Positions 1 through 9,000 of a DNA stretch of 36,777 nt are shown in pieces (position 1 is the stretch's first letter; each line of letters starts with the position of its first letter). The translations under genes were made by a program, and so were the position numbers. The notes beneath the pieces are model-generated. The model did not search any database. It saw nothing but the letters and a program-made list of their open reading frames with translations, and was not told the origin of the DNA. Source of the DNA: Gammaproteobacteria bacterium. GTDB taxonomy: Bacteria; Pseudomonadota; Gammaproteobacteria; JAJDYQ01. The stretch is taken from positions 1-36,777 of the forward strand of contig JAPYNQ010000070.1 of assembly GCA_028289815.1 (NCBI GenBank), read 5' to 3'.

Positions 1-54
1 CGAGACCAGGCGCTTGACAACGGCGTGGGTGTCAAATGCAATGACTTCGTTCAT
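1..54 (-). CDS. DUF1640-like protein, N-terminal fragment
   Basis: Partial gene cut by the left edge. Reading the minus strand from an ATG at 54 gives 18 codons, MNEVIAFDTHAVVKRLVS, open to the edge. The pattern I-x-F-D-T-H-x-x-V-K-R-L resembles the start of DUF1640 proteins, small coiled-coil, often membrane-anchored proteins of unclear role in proteobacteria. Only the N-terminus is visible, so the coiled coil and C-terminal membrane anchor cannot be checked. No strong ribosome binding site is seen upstream. The family call is from memory of a short motif and is moderate at best. Confidence 0.5.
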   Translation of the reverse strand, partial: MNEVIAFDTHAVVKRLVS

Positions 55-225
55 ACAGGCCAGCCTAGCGGACGATTTACGGCGTGTCAACCCATAAGAC
101 AGCCTGGACCTTTGTACCTTTTCATCCGGTTTGCGGGTGTCAGCCGCAAGCCGGCCATTGTTATCAGCGGTGCGAATTTGCTGCGGGTCATGGGGTATGG
201 TGGCCTCATCGGCCTTTCCTCAGTT

Positions 226-296
226 CCCTCACCCCTGGCCCCTCTCACAGAGGGAGAGGGGAAGGGATTGTTTGCCCCCCCACAGAGGGAGAGGGG
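226..296. repeat. GC-rich REP-like intergenic repeat, one full and one partial unit
   Basis: The 312-base stretch between the DUF1640 start and the end of cysM holds this repeat and no gene I can support. A hairpin pairs CCCCTCTC (239-246) with GAGAGGGG (254-261), preceded by CCCTCACCCCTGG. The 16-base segment CACAGAGGGAGAGGGG occurs exactly twice (246-261 and 281-296), so the element is a full unit plus a partial copy. This C-rich/G-rich palindrome type is a common dispersed intergenic repeat in proteobacteria and often yields false short reading frames. It may also act as a transcription barrier after cysM; that is inference. Confidence 0.7.
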
Positions 297-366
297 GTCG
301 TGTCAGGCTGGTTCTTTTGATTTTGAGAGGTGCCTTTATGGGTGTAACCCGCTCTTTTTCACAGAG

Positions 367-1266
367 TCATCCGGCAGAGAAAATTCCGCCGGACAGGTAT
401 CTGTCTCCACGGTCACATATGATGGCAACGATGGTCGCGTTGTTTGTCTGTTGCGTTATCTGTATTGCCGCCGCTACCGCACCTCCCGATGATACGCCGG
501 CAAATATGCCTTCTCTGGCAGCCAGTTCGCGCGTTGTCTGCTCTGCAAGGGACTGGGTCATGTCTATGGTGCGGTCTATACGACTGGCATCGTATATTGA
601 CGGCAGGTATTTTTCAGGCCAGCGCCGAATGCCCGGTATTCTGTCTGCCTGGTTTGCCGGTTGTACTCCTATTATTTCTATTTGCGGGTTTTGTTCTTTC
701 AGGTAGCGCGAGGTCCCCATGATTGTCCCGGTCGTGCCCATTGCGCTGACGAAGTGTGTGATCTGTTGTTTGCTGTCACGCCAGATTTCCGGACCTGTGG
801 TCTGGTAGTGGCTTGCCGGATTGTCGGGATTGGAAAACTGGTTCAATATTTTTCCCTCACCCCGGGTCTGCATCTCCAGGGCCAGATCGCGTGCGCCTTC
901 CATCCCCTGTTTGTGGGTGACCCGTATCAGCCGTGCCCCGTATGCTTGCATGCAGGCACGTCTTTCTGCCGTCATATTGTCTGGCATAATCAGTATTACT
1001 TTATAGCCTTTGATGGCTGCTGCCATTGCCAGCGCTATCCCTGTGTTGCCGCTGGTCGCTTCTATGAGGGTGTCTCCGGGTTTAATCTCGCCGCGACGTT
1101 CGGCCTGGTTGATCATATTCAGCGCCGGACGGTCCTTGACTGAACCGGCAGGGTTGTTGCCTTCCAGTTTGACCAGTATCTGATTGGCCGGATTGGGGTT
1201 CATCCGTTGCAGTCTGACCAGCGGGGTGTTGCCTATAACGGTTTCGACTGTTGGCATCAGTTCCAT
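367..1266 (-). CDS. cysM: Cysteine synthase B (O-acetylserine sulfhydrylase, CysM type)
   Basis: Makes L-cysteine from O-acetylserine and sulfide, or S-sulfocysteine from thiosulfate, in the cytoplasm with pyridoxal phosphate (PLP). The 299-residue protein has the PLP lysine K44 in GSVKDRP, the substrate loop TSGNTG and the phosphate-binding loop GTTGT. The segment IPGIRRWPEKYLP is typical of CysM rather than CysK. The ATG at 1266 abuts the pdxJ stop codon with no spacer, so it is the last gene of the long minus-strand run. A second in-frame ATG (codon 4) could also serve as start. Its neighbour pdxJ makes the PLP precursor, a fitting but possibly coincidental pairing. Confidence 0.95.
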   Translation of the reverse strand: MELMPTVETVIGNTPLVRLQRMNPNPANQILVKLEGNNPAGSVKDRPALNMINQAERRGEIKPGDTLIEATSGNTGIALAMAAAIKGYKVILIMPDNMTAERRACMQAYGARLIRVTHKQGMEGARDLALEMQTRGEGKILNQFSNPDNPASHYQTTGPEIWRDSKQQITHFVSAMGTTGTIMGTSRYLKEQNPQIEIIGVQPANQADRIPGIRRWPEKYLPSIYDASRIDRTIDMTQSLAEQTTRELAAREGIFAGVSSGGAVAAAIQITQQTNNATIVAIICDRGDRYLSGGIFSAG

Positions 1267-2010
1267 CTATTTTCTGGCTTCCTTCATCAGTTTGAGCATT
1301 TCACGAACCGCGTTATCAAGCCCGGTAAACATCGCCCTTGCTATAATGGAGTGTCCGATATTGAGTTCTTTTATCTGCGGTATGGCGGCCAGGGCAGCTA
1401 CGTTGGGATAGTCAAGCCCGTGGCCTGCATTGACAATCAGGCCCCGGCTGTCGGCATAGTCGGCGGCTTTTGCAAGGCGTCGCAGTTCTTCCTGGCGCGA
1501 GGAACCTGTCAGCTGTGCATATGTGCCTGTGTGTAGTTCAATTACCGGTGCACCGCATTTTACGGCGGCATCAATTTGCTCAAATTCCGGGTCAATGAAC
1601 AGGGAAACTCTTATTTTTCGTTCCAGCAGGCGTGTTGTGGCCGCTCTGATTTTATCCGGCTGCGCCTGTACATCAAGGCCGCCTTCGGTTGTCAGTTCTT
1701 GTCTTTTTTCGGGCACCAGACAGCAGTCATCAGGCTTTATCCGGGTTGCCATGTGCAGCATTTCTTCTGTCACTGCCATTTCCAGATTGGTCCGACAGCC
1801 AACGGCCTGCTTCAGCAGCTCTGCGTCCCGGTCCTGGATGTGGCGGCGATCTTCGCGCAGGTGAAACGTGATAACTTCTGCTCCTGCCATTTCGGCAACA
1901 CAGGCGGCATGGATGGGACTGGGGTAGTGCGTCAGCCTGGATTGTCGCAGGGCGGCAACGTGATCAACGTTGACACCTAAGATGATATCGGTCGGGTTGT
2001 GGTCAGGCAT
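1267..2010 (-). CDS. pdxJ: Pyridoxine 5'-phosphate synthase
   Basis: Condenses 1-deoxy-D-xylulose 5-phosphate with 3-amino-2-oxopropyl phosphate to form pyridoxine 5'-phosphate, the last ring-closing step of the DXP-dependent vitamin B6 route. The 247-residue length fits the family. Visible signatures are [13 protein letters not shown] at the N-terminus, FIDPE and ELHTGTYA in the middle, and [11 protein letters not shown] and [12 protein letters not shown] near the C-terminus, all part of the TIM-barrel active site. It follows recO by six bases. In E. coli acpS follows pdxJ; here cysM takes that place. Confidence 0.97.
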   Translation of the reverse strand: MPDHNPTDIILGVNVDHVAALRQSRLTHYPSPIHAACVAEMAGAEVITFHLREDRRHIQDRDAELLKQAVGCRTNLEMAVTEEMLHMATRIKPDDCCLVPEKRQELTTEGGLDVQAQPDKIRAATTRLLERKIRVSLFIDPEFEQIDAAVKCGAPVIELHTGTYAQLTGSSRQEELRRLAKAADYADSRGLIVNAGHGLDYPNVAALAAIPQIKELNIGHSIIARAMFTGLDNAVREMLKLMKEARK

Positions 2011-2016
2011 GTCCGG

Positions 2017-2718
2017 TCAGCCAAATAGTTTGCGTGATTGTATCGAACAATTCGGCAGATAATAATTGATTAGTGATCGGGTGAATCGCTTTGCTTCTCG
2101 TAACTGACGCTCGTTGCTGAATCTGCCTGATGTCAGGGCGACCAGCGTATCACCATGTATCGCTGTGTTTTGTTCGATATCGCAACGGTAAAAGCCCTGT
2201 TCGACCGTAAAGGCATATGCTGTATCGTCTTCTACAGGTGTTTTTCCATCCCTTTCTACAGTCAGCTCTACGCCATATCCCATCAGCCGGATCAGGTTTA
2301 TTTCAAATAGCCTTAACAGGGGTGCAATATGTTCTTTGTCGCAATGTGTCAGTTCGGCAAGCGCTGTATCGTATAAGGCAAACAGGCGAGGCTCTGCCTC
2401 GTTTACGCGAATAATGGAGAGCAGTAGTTCATTGAGATATAAGCCACAGTACAGGCGCTGCTGTTCGGATGATAGCGGGTATATTGCCATTTCATCATAT
2501 TGTCGGAGGGTTTTCAGGCCGGAACGACCGGACCAGCGCAGGTTGTAGCAGCGAAATGGTTCAAGTATGCGGTTTTTTCTGCCGGAACTGCGGCAGCCTT
2601 TGCACAGTATATCAACACGTCCGTATGCTTGTGTCAGCACTGAAATTATTTTGCTCGTCTCGCCATAGTTTCGCCGGTGCAAAATAAATCCGTCTGACTC
2701 TGACTGGTACCGGTTCAC
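2017..2718 (-). CDS. recO: DNA repair protein RecO
   Basis: Recombination mediator that with RecR loads RecA on SSB-coated single-stranded DNA. The reading frame extends back to an ATG at 2787 inside era, but a GTG at 2718 overlaps the era stop as GTGA. It gives 233 residues with about ten residues before the conserved FILHRRNYGETSK, as in E. coli RecO, so I chose it. The N-terminal OB-fold is followed by a helical domain. The era-recO-pdxJ order is classic for gammaproteobacteria and supports the call. Translational coupling to era is likely from the overlap. Confidence 0.92.
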   Translation of the reverse strand: MNRYQSESDGFILHRRNYGETSKIISVLTQAYGRVDILCKGCRSSGRKNRILEPFRCYNLRWSGRSGLKTLRQYDEMAIYPLSSEQQRLYCGLYLNELLLSIIRVNEAEPRLFALYDTALAELTHCDKEHIAPLLRLFEINLIRLMGYGVELTVERDGKTPVEDDTAYAFTVEQGFYRCDIEQNTAIHGDTLVALTSGRFSNERQLREAKRFTRSLINYYLPNCSIQSRKLFG

Positions 2719-3614
2719 CAAGCGTGATATCCGAATGTCCGCAGCAGCTTCGGATTGGTTGACCAGGATTGGCTCACTTTGACCCATAGCCGAATATCAA
2801 TGTGTGTTCCGGTTTCTTTTCGCAGTATTGCCCGTACTTGTTTGCCAATCTCTTTTATTCCCTGACCCCGTGAACCGATAATAATGCGTTTGTGCGTTTC
2901 CTGTTCAACATGTATGGTCGCTTTAATGCGTGTTTCTCCCTGTAGCTCTTCATAATTCTCTATGACTACCGCTGCAGAGTACGGGAGCTCCTGGTTGAAT
3001 CTTCTGAATATCTGCTCTCTGATCAGTTCAGAGGTGTAGAAGCGCATACACTGATCTGTGATCTGCTCTTCGGAAAACATGAATTCTTTGCTGACCGCAT
3101 ATTTACGCAGTATTTTCTCCAGGTAGTTGATATCTGCCGGCCTGCGGCCTGACAGGGGTATGATTTCCTTAAAGTCATATCTTCGCCCGGTATCCCGCAT
3201 AAACTCCAGAGTACGGTTTTTTTGTCGTCTGTAGCGATCAATTTTGTTAATTATGGCAAGGCAGGGGATGGTGTTTCCCGGTATGTATTTCAGGATGGTA
3301 TCTTCGATGGCATCCCAGGTCAGGCCATCAAACATGAATAAAATCAGGTCGGAGTCTGACAGCGCTGAACGTGCGGTTTTGTTCAGCTGCCGCAACAGGG
3401 CGGTGCGTCCGCTATGATTGATGCCGGGGGTATCAATAAAAACGAACTGGTAGTTATCTTTGGTATGGATCGCTTGTATGCGGTGGCGGGTGGTTTGCGG
3501 CCGGCGCGATGTGGTAACAATTTTTTGACCAAGCAGTGTATTGATCAGCGTTGATTTGCCTGCATTGGGACGCCCGACGACTGCAATGATCGTAGTGAAG
3601 TTGTGGTCAGCCAT
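2715..3614 (-). CDS. era: GTPase Era
   Basis: Essential GTPase that binds the 3' end of 16S rRNA during 30S subunit maturation. The 299-residue protein has G1 at 14-22 (GRPNAGKST), G3 DTPG and G4 NKID. A C-terminal KH domain carries IIGSRGQGIKEIG. The G5 region reads PLSGRR, where SA is more usual than SG. The ATG at 3614 overlaps the end of rnc by eight bases, and the stop overlaps the recO GTG, so rnc, era and recO are probably translationally coupled. RNase III and Era act in the same rRNA pathway. Confidence 0.97.
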   Translation of the reverse strand: MADHNFTTIIAVVGRPNAGKSTLINTLLGQKIVTTSRRPQTTRHRIQAIHTKDNYQFVFIDTPGINHSGRTALLRQLNKTARSALSDSDLILFMFDGLTWDAIEDTILKYIPGNTIPCLAIINKIDRYRRQKNRTLEFMRDTGRRYDFKEIIPLSGRRPADINYLEKILRKYAVSKEFMFSEEQITDQCMRFYTSELIREQIFRRFNQELPYSAAVVIENYEELQGETRIKATIHVEQETHKRIIIGSRGQGIKEIGKQVRAILRKETGTHIDIRLWVKVSQSWSTNPKLLRTFGYHAW

Positions 3615-4281
3615 CTGTCAGGCTTTTGAACATCCTGCTGGCAGCAAGCTGTTCGGCTCTGCGACGACTGCTGCCGATTGCCGAGACGGGAGCAGCTCCT
3701 TCCACCAGGCAGTTCACTTCAAATTGCTTTTGGTGATCCATGCCGGTTTGCGCAACTATCGTATACTGCGGTAATTCTCTACCCTGGCACTGTAAAAGTT
3801 CCTGTAATCTGGTCTTTGGATCTTTAAGCTCTTCCGCATCCGGCAGATTCGCGAGAAGTGGCTGGTACAGCTCCAGAATCAGCTTTTTACAGGCTTCAAA
3901 GCCACCATCCAGGAAAACGGCACCCAGTACAGCCTCCATCGCACCGGAGAGAATGGATTTACGCTGTTTACCTCCGTTTTGCTGCTCTCCCTGGCCGAGT
4001 TCAATGTAGTTACCCAGCTGTAGCCGATCCGCGAGAACGGTCAGTGATTCATTATTTACCAGGCTGGCGCGCATACGGCTCAACTCTCCTGCAGACGCAT
4101 TCGGCTTCATTTCATATAATTTTTCTGCAATGCAGAAATTAAGAATGGAGTCACCCAAAAATTCCAGCCTTTCATTGTTTTTACTGCCGACACTGGGATG
4201 GCGGAGGGCTCGCCATAAATACCGACGATCACGGAACTCGTATCGCAGCACTGCCTGGAGCTTTGTTGGTTTTACCGGCAA
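3607..4281 (-). CDS. rnc: Ribonuclease III, with an atypical active site
   Basis: Cleaves double-stranded RNA, including the 30S rRNA precursor. The 224-residue protein has the signature NNERLEFLGDSIL with E40 and D44, and a C-terminal double-stranded RNA binding domain starting near DPKTRLQELLQ. The usual fourth-helix motif ILAD-x-x-EA reads ILSGAMEAVLGA (110-121). E116, the key catalytic Glu, is kept, but the Asp that helps hold magnesium (D114 in E. coli) is Gly at 113. The start is TTG at 4281; no good Shine-Dalgarno is seen. The length matches E. coli RNase III (226). The identity is secure; full catalytic activity is not. Confidence 0.93.
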   Translation of the reverse strand: MPVKPTKLQAVLRYEFRDRRYLWRALRHPSVGSKNNERLEFLGDSILNFCIAEKLYEMKPNASAGELSRMRASLVNNESLTVLADRLQLGNYIELGQGEQQNGGKQRKSILSGAMEAVLGAVFLDGGFEACKKLILELYQPLLANLPDAEELKDPKTRLQELLQCQGRELPQYTIVAQTGMDHQKQFEVNCLVEGAAPVSAIGSSRRRAEQLAASRMFKSLTDG

Positions 4282-4289
4282 TGTTTTAA

Positions 4290-4667
4290 TCAGCGCGGGA
4301 CTTCCACTGTCTTTTGAAAATCAACGAAAACGCCAACATTCTTGAACAATATGGTCCGTGCCTCGTAGTTCGCCGATACATTCCAGACTTTTTTCTCTTT
4401 TGATTTCTCGAATTCAATATCTTTGCTGTTTATGACTTTCACATCATTGATAAGAAAGTAATTTGCAATCTTGTTTTGCATTGCTCTTTTACCCATTTTA
4501 CCAATTTTGGTATCCGCCGCGAGGCTGTCCAAGGCAGAATTTACCGTTGAATTTTGCAGATACAGCGGTGTTACCTTAAGAATTATCAGTGCGAAAAATC
4601 CAATAAGGCTCAGTACAATCAACAGGCTTAAAAATGTTATACCTCTTTGATTACTTTTCACCAGCAT
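4290..4667 (-). CDS. DUF4845 single-pass membrane protein
   Basis: Unknown function; a 125-residue protein of the DUF4845 family that usually sits between lepB and rnc in gammaproteobacteria, as here. Residues 8-31 resemble a type IV pilin-like N-terminus (RGITFLSLLIVLSLIGFFAL) forming one membrane segment. The rest is predicted periplasmic, with no cysteines or evident catalytic residues. The ATG at 4667 has a Shine-Dalgarno GGGAG about seven bases upstream. Position next to signal peptidase suggests an envelope role, which is only inference. Confidence 0.88.
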   Translation of the reverse strand: MLVKSNQRGITFLSLLIVLSLIGFFALIILKVTPLYLQNSTVNSALDSLAADTKIGKMGKRAMQNKIANYFLINDVKVINSKDIEFEKSKEKKVWNVSANYEARTILFKNVGVFVDFQKTVEVPR

Positions 4668-4685
4668 TGCTATTCTCCCGATTGT

Positions 4686-5492
4686 TTAATCTATCCTGCT
4701 TCCTATTCTTCCAAATCTGATGCTGTAGTCATCATTGTCCCAGCTCATCCATATATGATCAGCTCGTCCTACCAGATTATCAACCGGGACAAACCCCCAA
4801 TAACGACTGTCATTACTATTATCACGATTATCGCCTATCACAAAATAATGTCCATCGGGAACAAGGATGATACCCTCCAATCCCGGTTTGTGGCTTTGCT
4901 CCAAGGTATTAAATCGGTGCTCGCCGATGACTTCGCTGTAAACGGTGATTGGCGGCTGCATCAGTTCATAACCTTCGCCGCTGTAATTGCCCTTATGAAT
5001 TTTGTCAACTTTTCTGCCGTTAATCGCCAGTGTTTTATTGATGTAGGCAATCTGATCGCCCGGCAGTCCAATCACCCGTTTAATATAATCGAACGATGGG
5101 TCGTTGGGAAAACGAAATACGGCTACGTCTCCTCGTTCAGGATCGTTCCCCGAACCGGGAATTTTCCATTCTGTAACCGGAATGCGAAGGCCGTATGCAA
5201 ACTTGTTTACCAGAATGAAATCGCCTATCAGCAGGGTCGGCATCATGGAACCTGAAGGTATTCTGAACGGTTCGTATATGAATGACCGCAGGATAAGCAC
5301 CAGCAGGATAACAGGGAATAAGGAACGGGCATATTCAGTAGCTACCGGTTCCTTGAGATAATCGGCATCGGTTTCCAGCTTGTCTGTATTGTTCCGTTCT
5401 CTGGCCTTTTTATAAAATATGGTGTCCGCCAACCAGATTATGCCGGCAATGGCGGCGGCAATGACTAAAAATGCAGCGAAATCAAAGTGCAT
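4686..5492 (-). CDS. lepB: Signal peptidase I
   Basis: Cleaves signal peptides of exported preproteins at the periplasmic face of the inner membrane. The 268-residue protein has two N-terminal membrane segments (about 5-27 and 57-72). The catalytic serine is S82 in IPSGSMMPT and the general-base lysine is K138 in YIKRVIGLPGD. The box GDNRDNSNDSRYWG lies near the C-terminus. The ATG at 5492 follows a strong GGGGG Shine-Dalgarno. lepA lies 15 bases upstream, so lepA-lepB form the usual operon pair. Confidence 0.97.
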   Translation of the reverse strand: MHFDFAAFLVIAAAIAGIIWLADTIFYKKARERNNTDKLETDADYLKEPVATEYARSLFPVILLVLILRSFIYEPFRIPSGSMMPTLLIGDFILVNKFAYGLRIPVTEWKIPGSGNDPERGDVAVFRFPNDPSFDYIKRVIGLPGDQIAYINKTLAINGRKVDKIHKGNYSGEGYELMQPPITVYSEVIGEHRFNTLEQSHKPGLEGIILVPDGHYFVIGDNRDNSNDSRYWGFVPVDNLVGRADHIWMSWDNDDYSIRFGRIGSRID

Positions 5493-5507
5493 ATATCCCC
5501 CCGGCGC

Positions 5508-7295
5508 TCAGTTATCTATTTTGAGCATCGCCATGAAGGCGTCTTGAGGTATTTCTACGCTACCTATCTGTTTCATGCGCTTTTTTCCTTCTTTCTGCTT
5601 TTCCAGCAGTTTGCGTTTGCGTGTGACATCGCCACCGTAACACTTGGCTGTGACATTTTTTCGTAGCGCTTTGACGGTGGAACGTGCGATCACCTTTGAG
5701 CCAATTACTGCCTGAATTGCAACTTCAAACATCTGCCGGGGTATCAGCTCTTTCATCTTGTCCGTTAGTTCACGACCGCGACGATCACTCAGGGCACGAT
5801 GCACAATGATGGACAGGGCATCAACTTTATCGCCGTTGATCAGAATATCGACTTTTACCACGGGAGCAACCTGATATTTAGTAAAATAATAATCAAAAGA
5901 CGCGTAACCACGGCTTACTGATTTCAGCCGGTCGTAAAAATCCAATACCACTTCAGACATGGGTAGCTCGTACTCTACTGATACCTGGTTACCCATGTAT
6001 TGCAGGCCTTTTTGTACTCCACGTTTTTCTATGCAGAGGTTGATTATCGGTCCTACATAGTCAGAGGGCACCAGAATACCGGCTTTAATTATCGGTTCTC
6101 GTATTTCACTGATCTTGTTCGGGGCCGGTAAATCAGCAGGGTTATCAATAGTAAAAATCTGGCCATCTGTGCCCAGTACCTCGTAAATCACCGTGGGTGC
6201 GCTGCTGATAAGATCAAGATTGTATTCGCGTTCCAGGCGCTCCTGGACGATTTCCATATGCAGCATGCCCAGAAATCCACACCGGAAACCAGCCCCCAAC
6301 GCCTGCGAGTTTTCAGGTTCAAAGTGCAGCGCCGCATCATTCAGACTCAGTTTATTCAGCGCATCCCGAAATGACTCGAAATCATCGGAACCCAGAGGAA
6401 ACAAGCCTGCAAATACTTTCGGTTGTACGCGCTCAAATCCGGGCAAAACTGCAACATTCTTTCCGGCCAGTGTCAGGGTATCACCCACCGGAGCACCATG
6501 AATATCTTTTACTCCTGCAATCATGTAGCCTACTTCGCCTGTTTCCAGCGCTTTGTGGGATGTTCGCTTCGGTGTGAAAACACCCAGTTCGTCGATACCA
6601 TACTCCCCTCCCGTGGATATAACCTTGATTTTCCGGCCTTTCTCCAGGCAACCGTCAATCATTTTAATCAGCGAGATAACTCCGACATAATTATCGAACC
6701 AGGAATCCATGATAAGCGCCCTCGGGGCAGCTTCAGGGTTTCCGGATGGCGACGGAATCAGTTTTACGATCTGTTCCAGCAGTTCTTCAATTCCTGCGCC
6801 TGTCTTCGCGCTTACAGCCAAGGCATCAGTGGCATCAATGCCAATAATGTCTTCTATTTCCCGGGTGACTCGATCAGGTTCAGCGGCCGGCAGATCAATT
6901 TTGTTCAGTACCGGTACAACTTCCAGTCCGAGGTCTATTGCCGTATAGCAGTTAGCCACACTCTGCGCCTCTACACCTTGTGCAGCATCAACAACCAGCA
7001 GCGCACCTTCACAGGCAGCCAGTGAACGGGATACTTCGTAAGCGAAATCAACGTGTCCCGGAGTATCAATCAGGTTAAGCTGATAGGTTTTTCCGTCTGC
7101 GGCCGTATAGTTGAGTGATACGCTTTGGGCCTTGATGGTAATACCACGCTCACGCTCAATATCCATTGAATCCAGTATTTGGGTTTCCATCTCACGCTCA
7201 CTCAGGCCACCACATTTTTGTATAAAACGATCTGCCAGTGTTGATTTACCATGATCAATATGAGCAATGATGGCAAAATTTCGTATATGGTTCAT
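5508..7295 (-). CDS. lepA: Elongation factor 4 (LepA)
   Basis: Ribosome-associated GTPase acting in translation under stress and in 30S assembly. From the ATG at 7295 the protein begins [19 protein letters not shown], matching the E. coli start. A TTG three codons upstream would add only three residues, so I took the ATG. Length 595 residues (E. coli 599). G1 is at 11-19, G3 reads DTPGHVDF and G4 NKID. The LepA-specific C-terminal domain ends with a basic stretch [15 protein letters not shown] and a final MLKIDN. Confidence 0.97.
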   Translation of the reverse strand: MNHIRNFAIIAHIDHGKSTLADRFIQKCGGLSEREMETQILDSMDIERERGITIKAQSVSLNYTAADGKTYQLNLIDTPGHVDFAYEVSRSLAACEGALLVVDAAQGVEAQSVANCYTAIDLGLEVVPVLNKIDLPAAEPDRVTREIEDIIGIDATDALAVSAKTGAGIEELLEQIVKLIPSPSGNPEAAPRALIMDSWFDNYVGVISLIKMIDGCLEKGRKIKVISTGGEYGIDELGVFTPKRTSHKALETGEVGYMIAGVKDIHGAPVGDTLTLAGKNVAVLPGFERVQPKVFAGLFPLGSDDFESFRDALNKLSLNDAALHFEPENSQALGAGFRCGFLGMLHMEIVQERLEREYNLDLISSAPTVIYEVLGTDGQIFTIDNPADLPAPNKISEIREPIIKAGILVPSDYVGPIINLCIEKRGVQKGLQYMGNQVSVEYELPMSEVVLDFYDRLKSVSRGYASFDYYFTKYQVAPVVKVDILINGDKVDALSIIVHRALSDRRGRELTDKMKELIPRQMFEVAIQAVIGSKVIARSTVKALRKNVTAKCYGGDVTRKRKLLEKQKEGKKRMKQIGSVEIPQDAFMAMLKIDN

Positions 7296-7578
7296 GTACG
7301 GCAATGCCGGCCCGGCCTGGACAAACCCGGTATTTTATCGTGAACGGAACGGTTCAGGGTAGGCGGATTACCGTGACCGGGCTGAAGCCAATCTGATTAA
7401 ACCACAGTTCCCTGCCAATGCCGGGATGTACGGCTCAAATACAGTAAACGGCATTTCTTCAGGCTGATGTACACAGTACAGCATTAATAATACTCTTAAA
7501 ATGCTCGTTTACTCGAGGCAAATCGCGCTTTCTTTGCGCGCTGTCCCCGCACTTGCCAAGGCAGGCTTCCACAGTCTG
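7296..7578. other. Gene-free spacer between mucD and lepA
   Basis: 283 bases without a supported gene, both flanking genes on the minus strand. Read on the minus strand just after the mucD stop, CGCGC-AAAGAAA-GCGCG can form a five-base-pair hairpin, but only ATTT follows, so it is at best a weak terminator. Nearer lepA the sequence GATAAAAT offers a possible -10 without a convincing -35. The spacer probably separates the sigma-E operon from the lepA-lepB-rnc-era operon. Confidence 0.5.
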
Positions 7579-9000
7579 TCAGCCCGGGATACGCATGGCC
7601 AGAAATATGGGCCCTGTCTCACGATAGACCAGTATCGCGACGCTTTCTCCCGCCTGCAGAGAGATCGCTATGCGTTTCAGCTCTTTTACACTGGTAACTT
7701 TTTTGTTATCAAGAACCTGTATGATGTCTCCCTCGCGCAGGCCCATATCTTGTGCCGGCCCTTCATATACACCGGTCACTATAACGCCATATTTTGCCCC
7801 GGTTTCAGCCTTTATCTCTTCCGTCAGATCCTCAATATCCAAGCCCAGGCGGCCAGCAGCAACAGGGCTTTTTTGTGGTACAGGCATCGCTGCGCGGGCC
7901 AGTGGCTGGTCGGGCAACTCGCCTATTTTAATGTCGAGTTTTTTTATGTCGCCCTGTCGCATAACCTCCAGAGTTACCGTCTGACCTTCTTGAACACGTC
8001 CTACAAGCGGGGGAAGTTCAGCAGATGTGTTAATCATCGTACCGTCAAGCTGCATTATGATATCACCGACCCGGATTTCTCCGGATTCGGCCGGGCTGTC
8101 TTCAAGGACCCGGGCAACCAGCGCCCCTTGTGGCTTTTTGAGTCCGAAAGACTGTGCCAGCTCCGGTGTTACATCCTGAATCATAACACCTAACCATCCT
8201 CTGGAAACATGCCCTTTGTCCCTCAGTTGCAACATAACATCGCTGGCAACCTCGGCAGGGATCGCAAAGGATAGGCCCGCATAGCTGCGACGGCCCGGTT
8301 CGCTGCTGATACGGGAATTTACTCCGATCACTTCACCACGGACGTTAAATAATGGACCTCCCGAGTTCCCGGGGTTAATGGCCACATCAGTCTGAATAAA
8401 GGGTACATAGTTTTCATCATAGAAGCTGCGGCCTTTGGCGCTGACAATACCCGCCGTAACCGTATGATCGAAACCAAATGGATTGCCAATAGCCATCACC
8501 CATGCTCCGACCTTTAAGTTTTTACTCGAACCCATTCTGACTATCGGCAGGTTGTCAGCCTCAATTTTCAGTAATGCAATATCGGTCTGTTCGTCCGTGC
8601 CTATGATTTGAGCAACCAACTCCCGTCGATCATGCAGCTTGACGGTAATTTTATCTGCCCCCTCTACAACATGTGCATTTGTCAGCACATAGCCATCTTC
8701 GGATACGATAAAACCGGATCCCATGGAACGGGTATCAAAACTGTCAGGGTCCCAGAAATCCGGTTGCTGCTCAAAAAACCTGCGAAACAGTTCACCAAAC
8801 TGGTGATTCTCCGGCAATCCCGGAATTTGAAGCCGCGATTGCATATTTGACTCTGTTTCCTGGCTGGTGCTGATGTTCACCACAGCCGGACTGTACTTTT
8901 CAACCAGTTCGGTGAAGTCCGGTAACCCGGCGATAGCCTGTATCTGATACAGGAGTAGAATAGCGGTAAGCACCATTCTCAAAGAAAGTTTCTCTGTCAT
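7579..9000 (-). CDS. mucD: Periplasmic Do-type serine protease (MucD/DegP family)
   Basis: Quality-control protease and chaperone of the periplasm. The 473-residue protein has a signal peptide (residues 1-24, cleavage near IAG). The trypsin-like domain has the triad H110 (TNAHVVE), D140 (QTDIALLK) and S213 (GNSGGPL). Two PDZ domains follow, at about 265-355 and 375-470. It is the last gene of the sigma-E cluster: its ATG overlaps the rseC stop as ATGA. In Pseudomonas the mucD protease counteracts sigma-E activation; the same role is expected here from gene order. Confidence 0.95.
   Translation of the reverse strand: MTEKLSLRMVLTAILLLYQIQAIAGLPDFTELVEKYSPAVVNISTSQETESNMQSRLQIPGLPENHQFGELFRRFFEQQPDFWDPDSFDTRSMGSGFIVSEDGYVLTNAHVVEGADKITVKLHDRRELVAQIIGTDEQTDIALLKIEADNLPIVRMGSSKNLKVGAWVMAIGNPFGFDHTVTAGIVSAKGRSFYDENYVPFIQTDVAINPGNSGGPLFNVRGEVIGVNSRISSEPGRRSYAGLSFAIPAEVASDVMLQLRDKGHVSRGWLGVMIQDVTPELAQSFGLKKPQGALVARVLEDSPAESGEIRVGDIIMQLDGTMINTSAELPPLVGRVQEGQTVTLEVMRQGDIKKLDIKIGELPDQPLARAAMPVPQKSPVAAGRLGLDIEDLTEEIKAETGAKYGVIVTGVYEGPAQDMGLREGDIIQVLDNKKVTSVKELKRIAISLQAGESVAILVYRETGPIFLAMRIPG

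Noticed and set aside
131-706. Long plus-strand open frame at the left end
   Set aside because: It runs through the intergenic repeat and antisense to cysM; the peptide HPWPLSQRERG is the typical false translation of that repeat.
2719-2787. ATG-started extension of recO into era
   Set aside because: The extra 23 residues are not part of RecO, and the GTG overlapping the era stop gives the family-length protein.
7501-8193. 230-codon plus-strand frame opposite mucD
   Set aside because: Lies mostly antisense to a clear protease gene in a complementary codon phase; no family resemblance.
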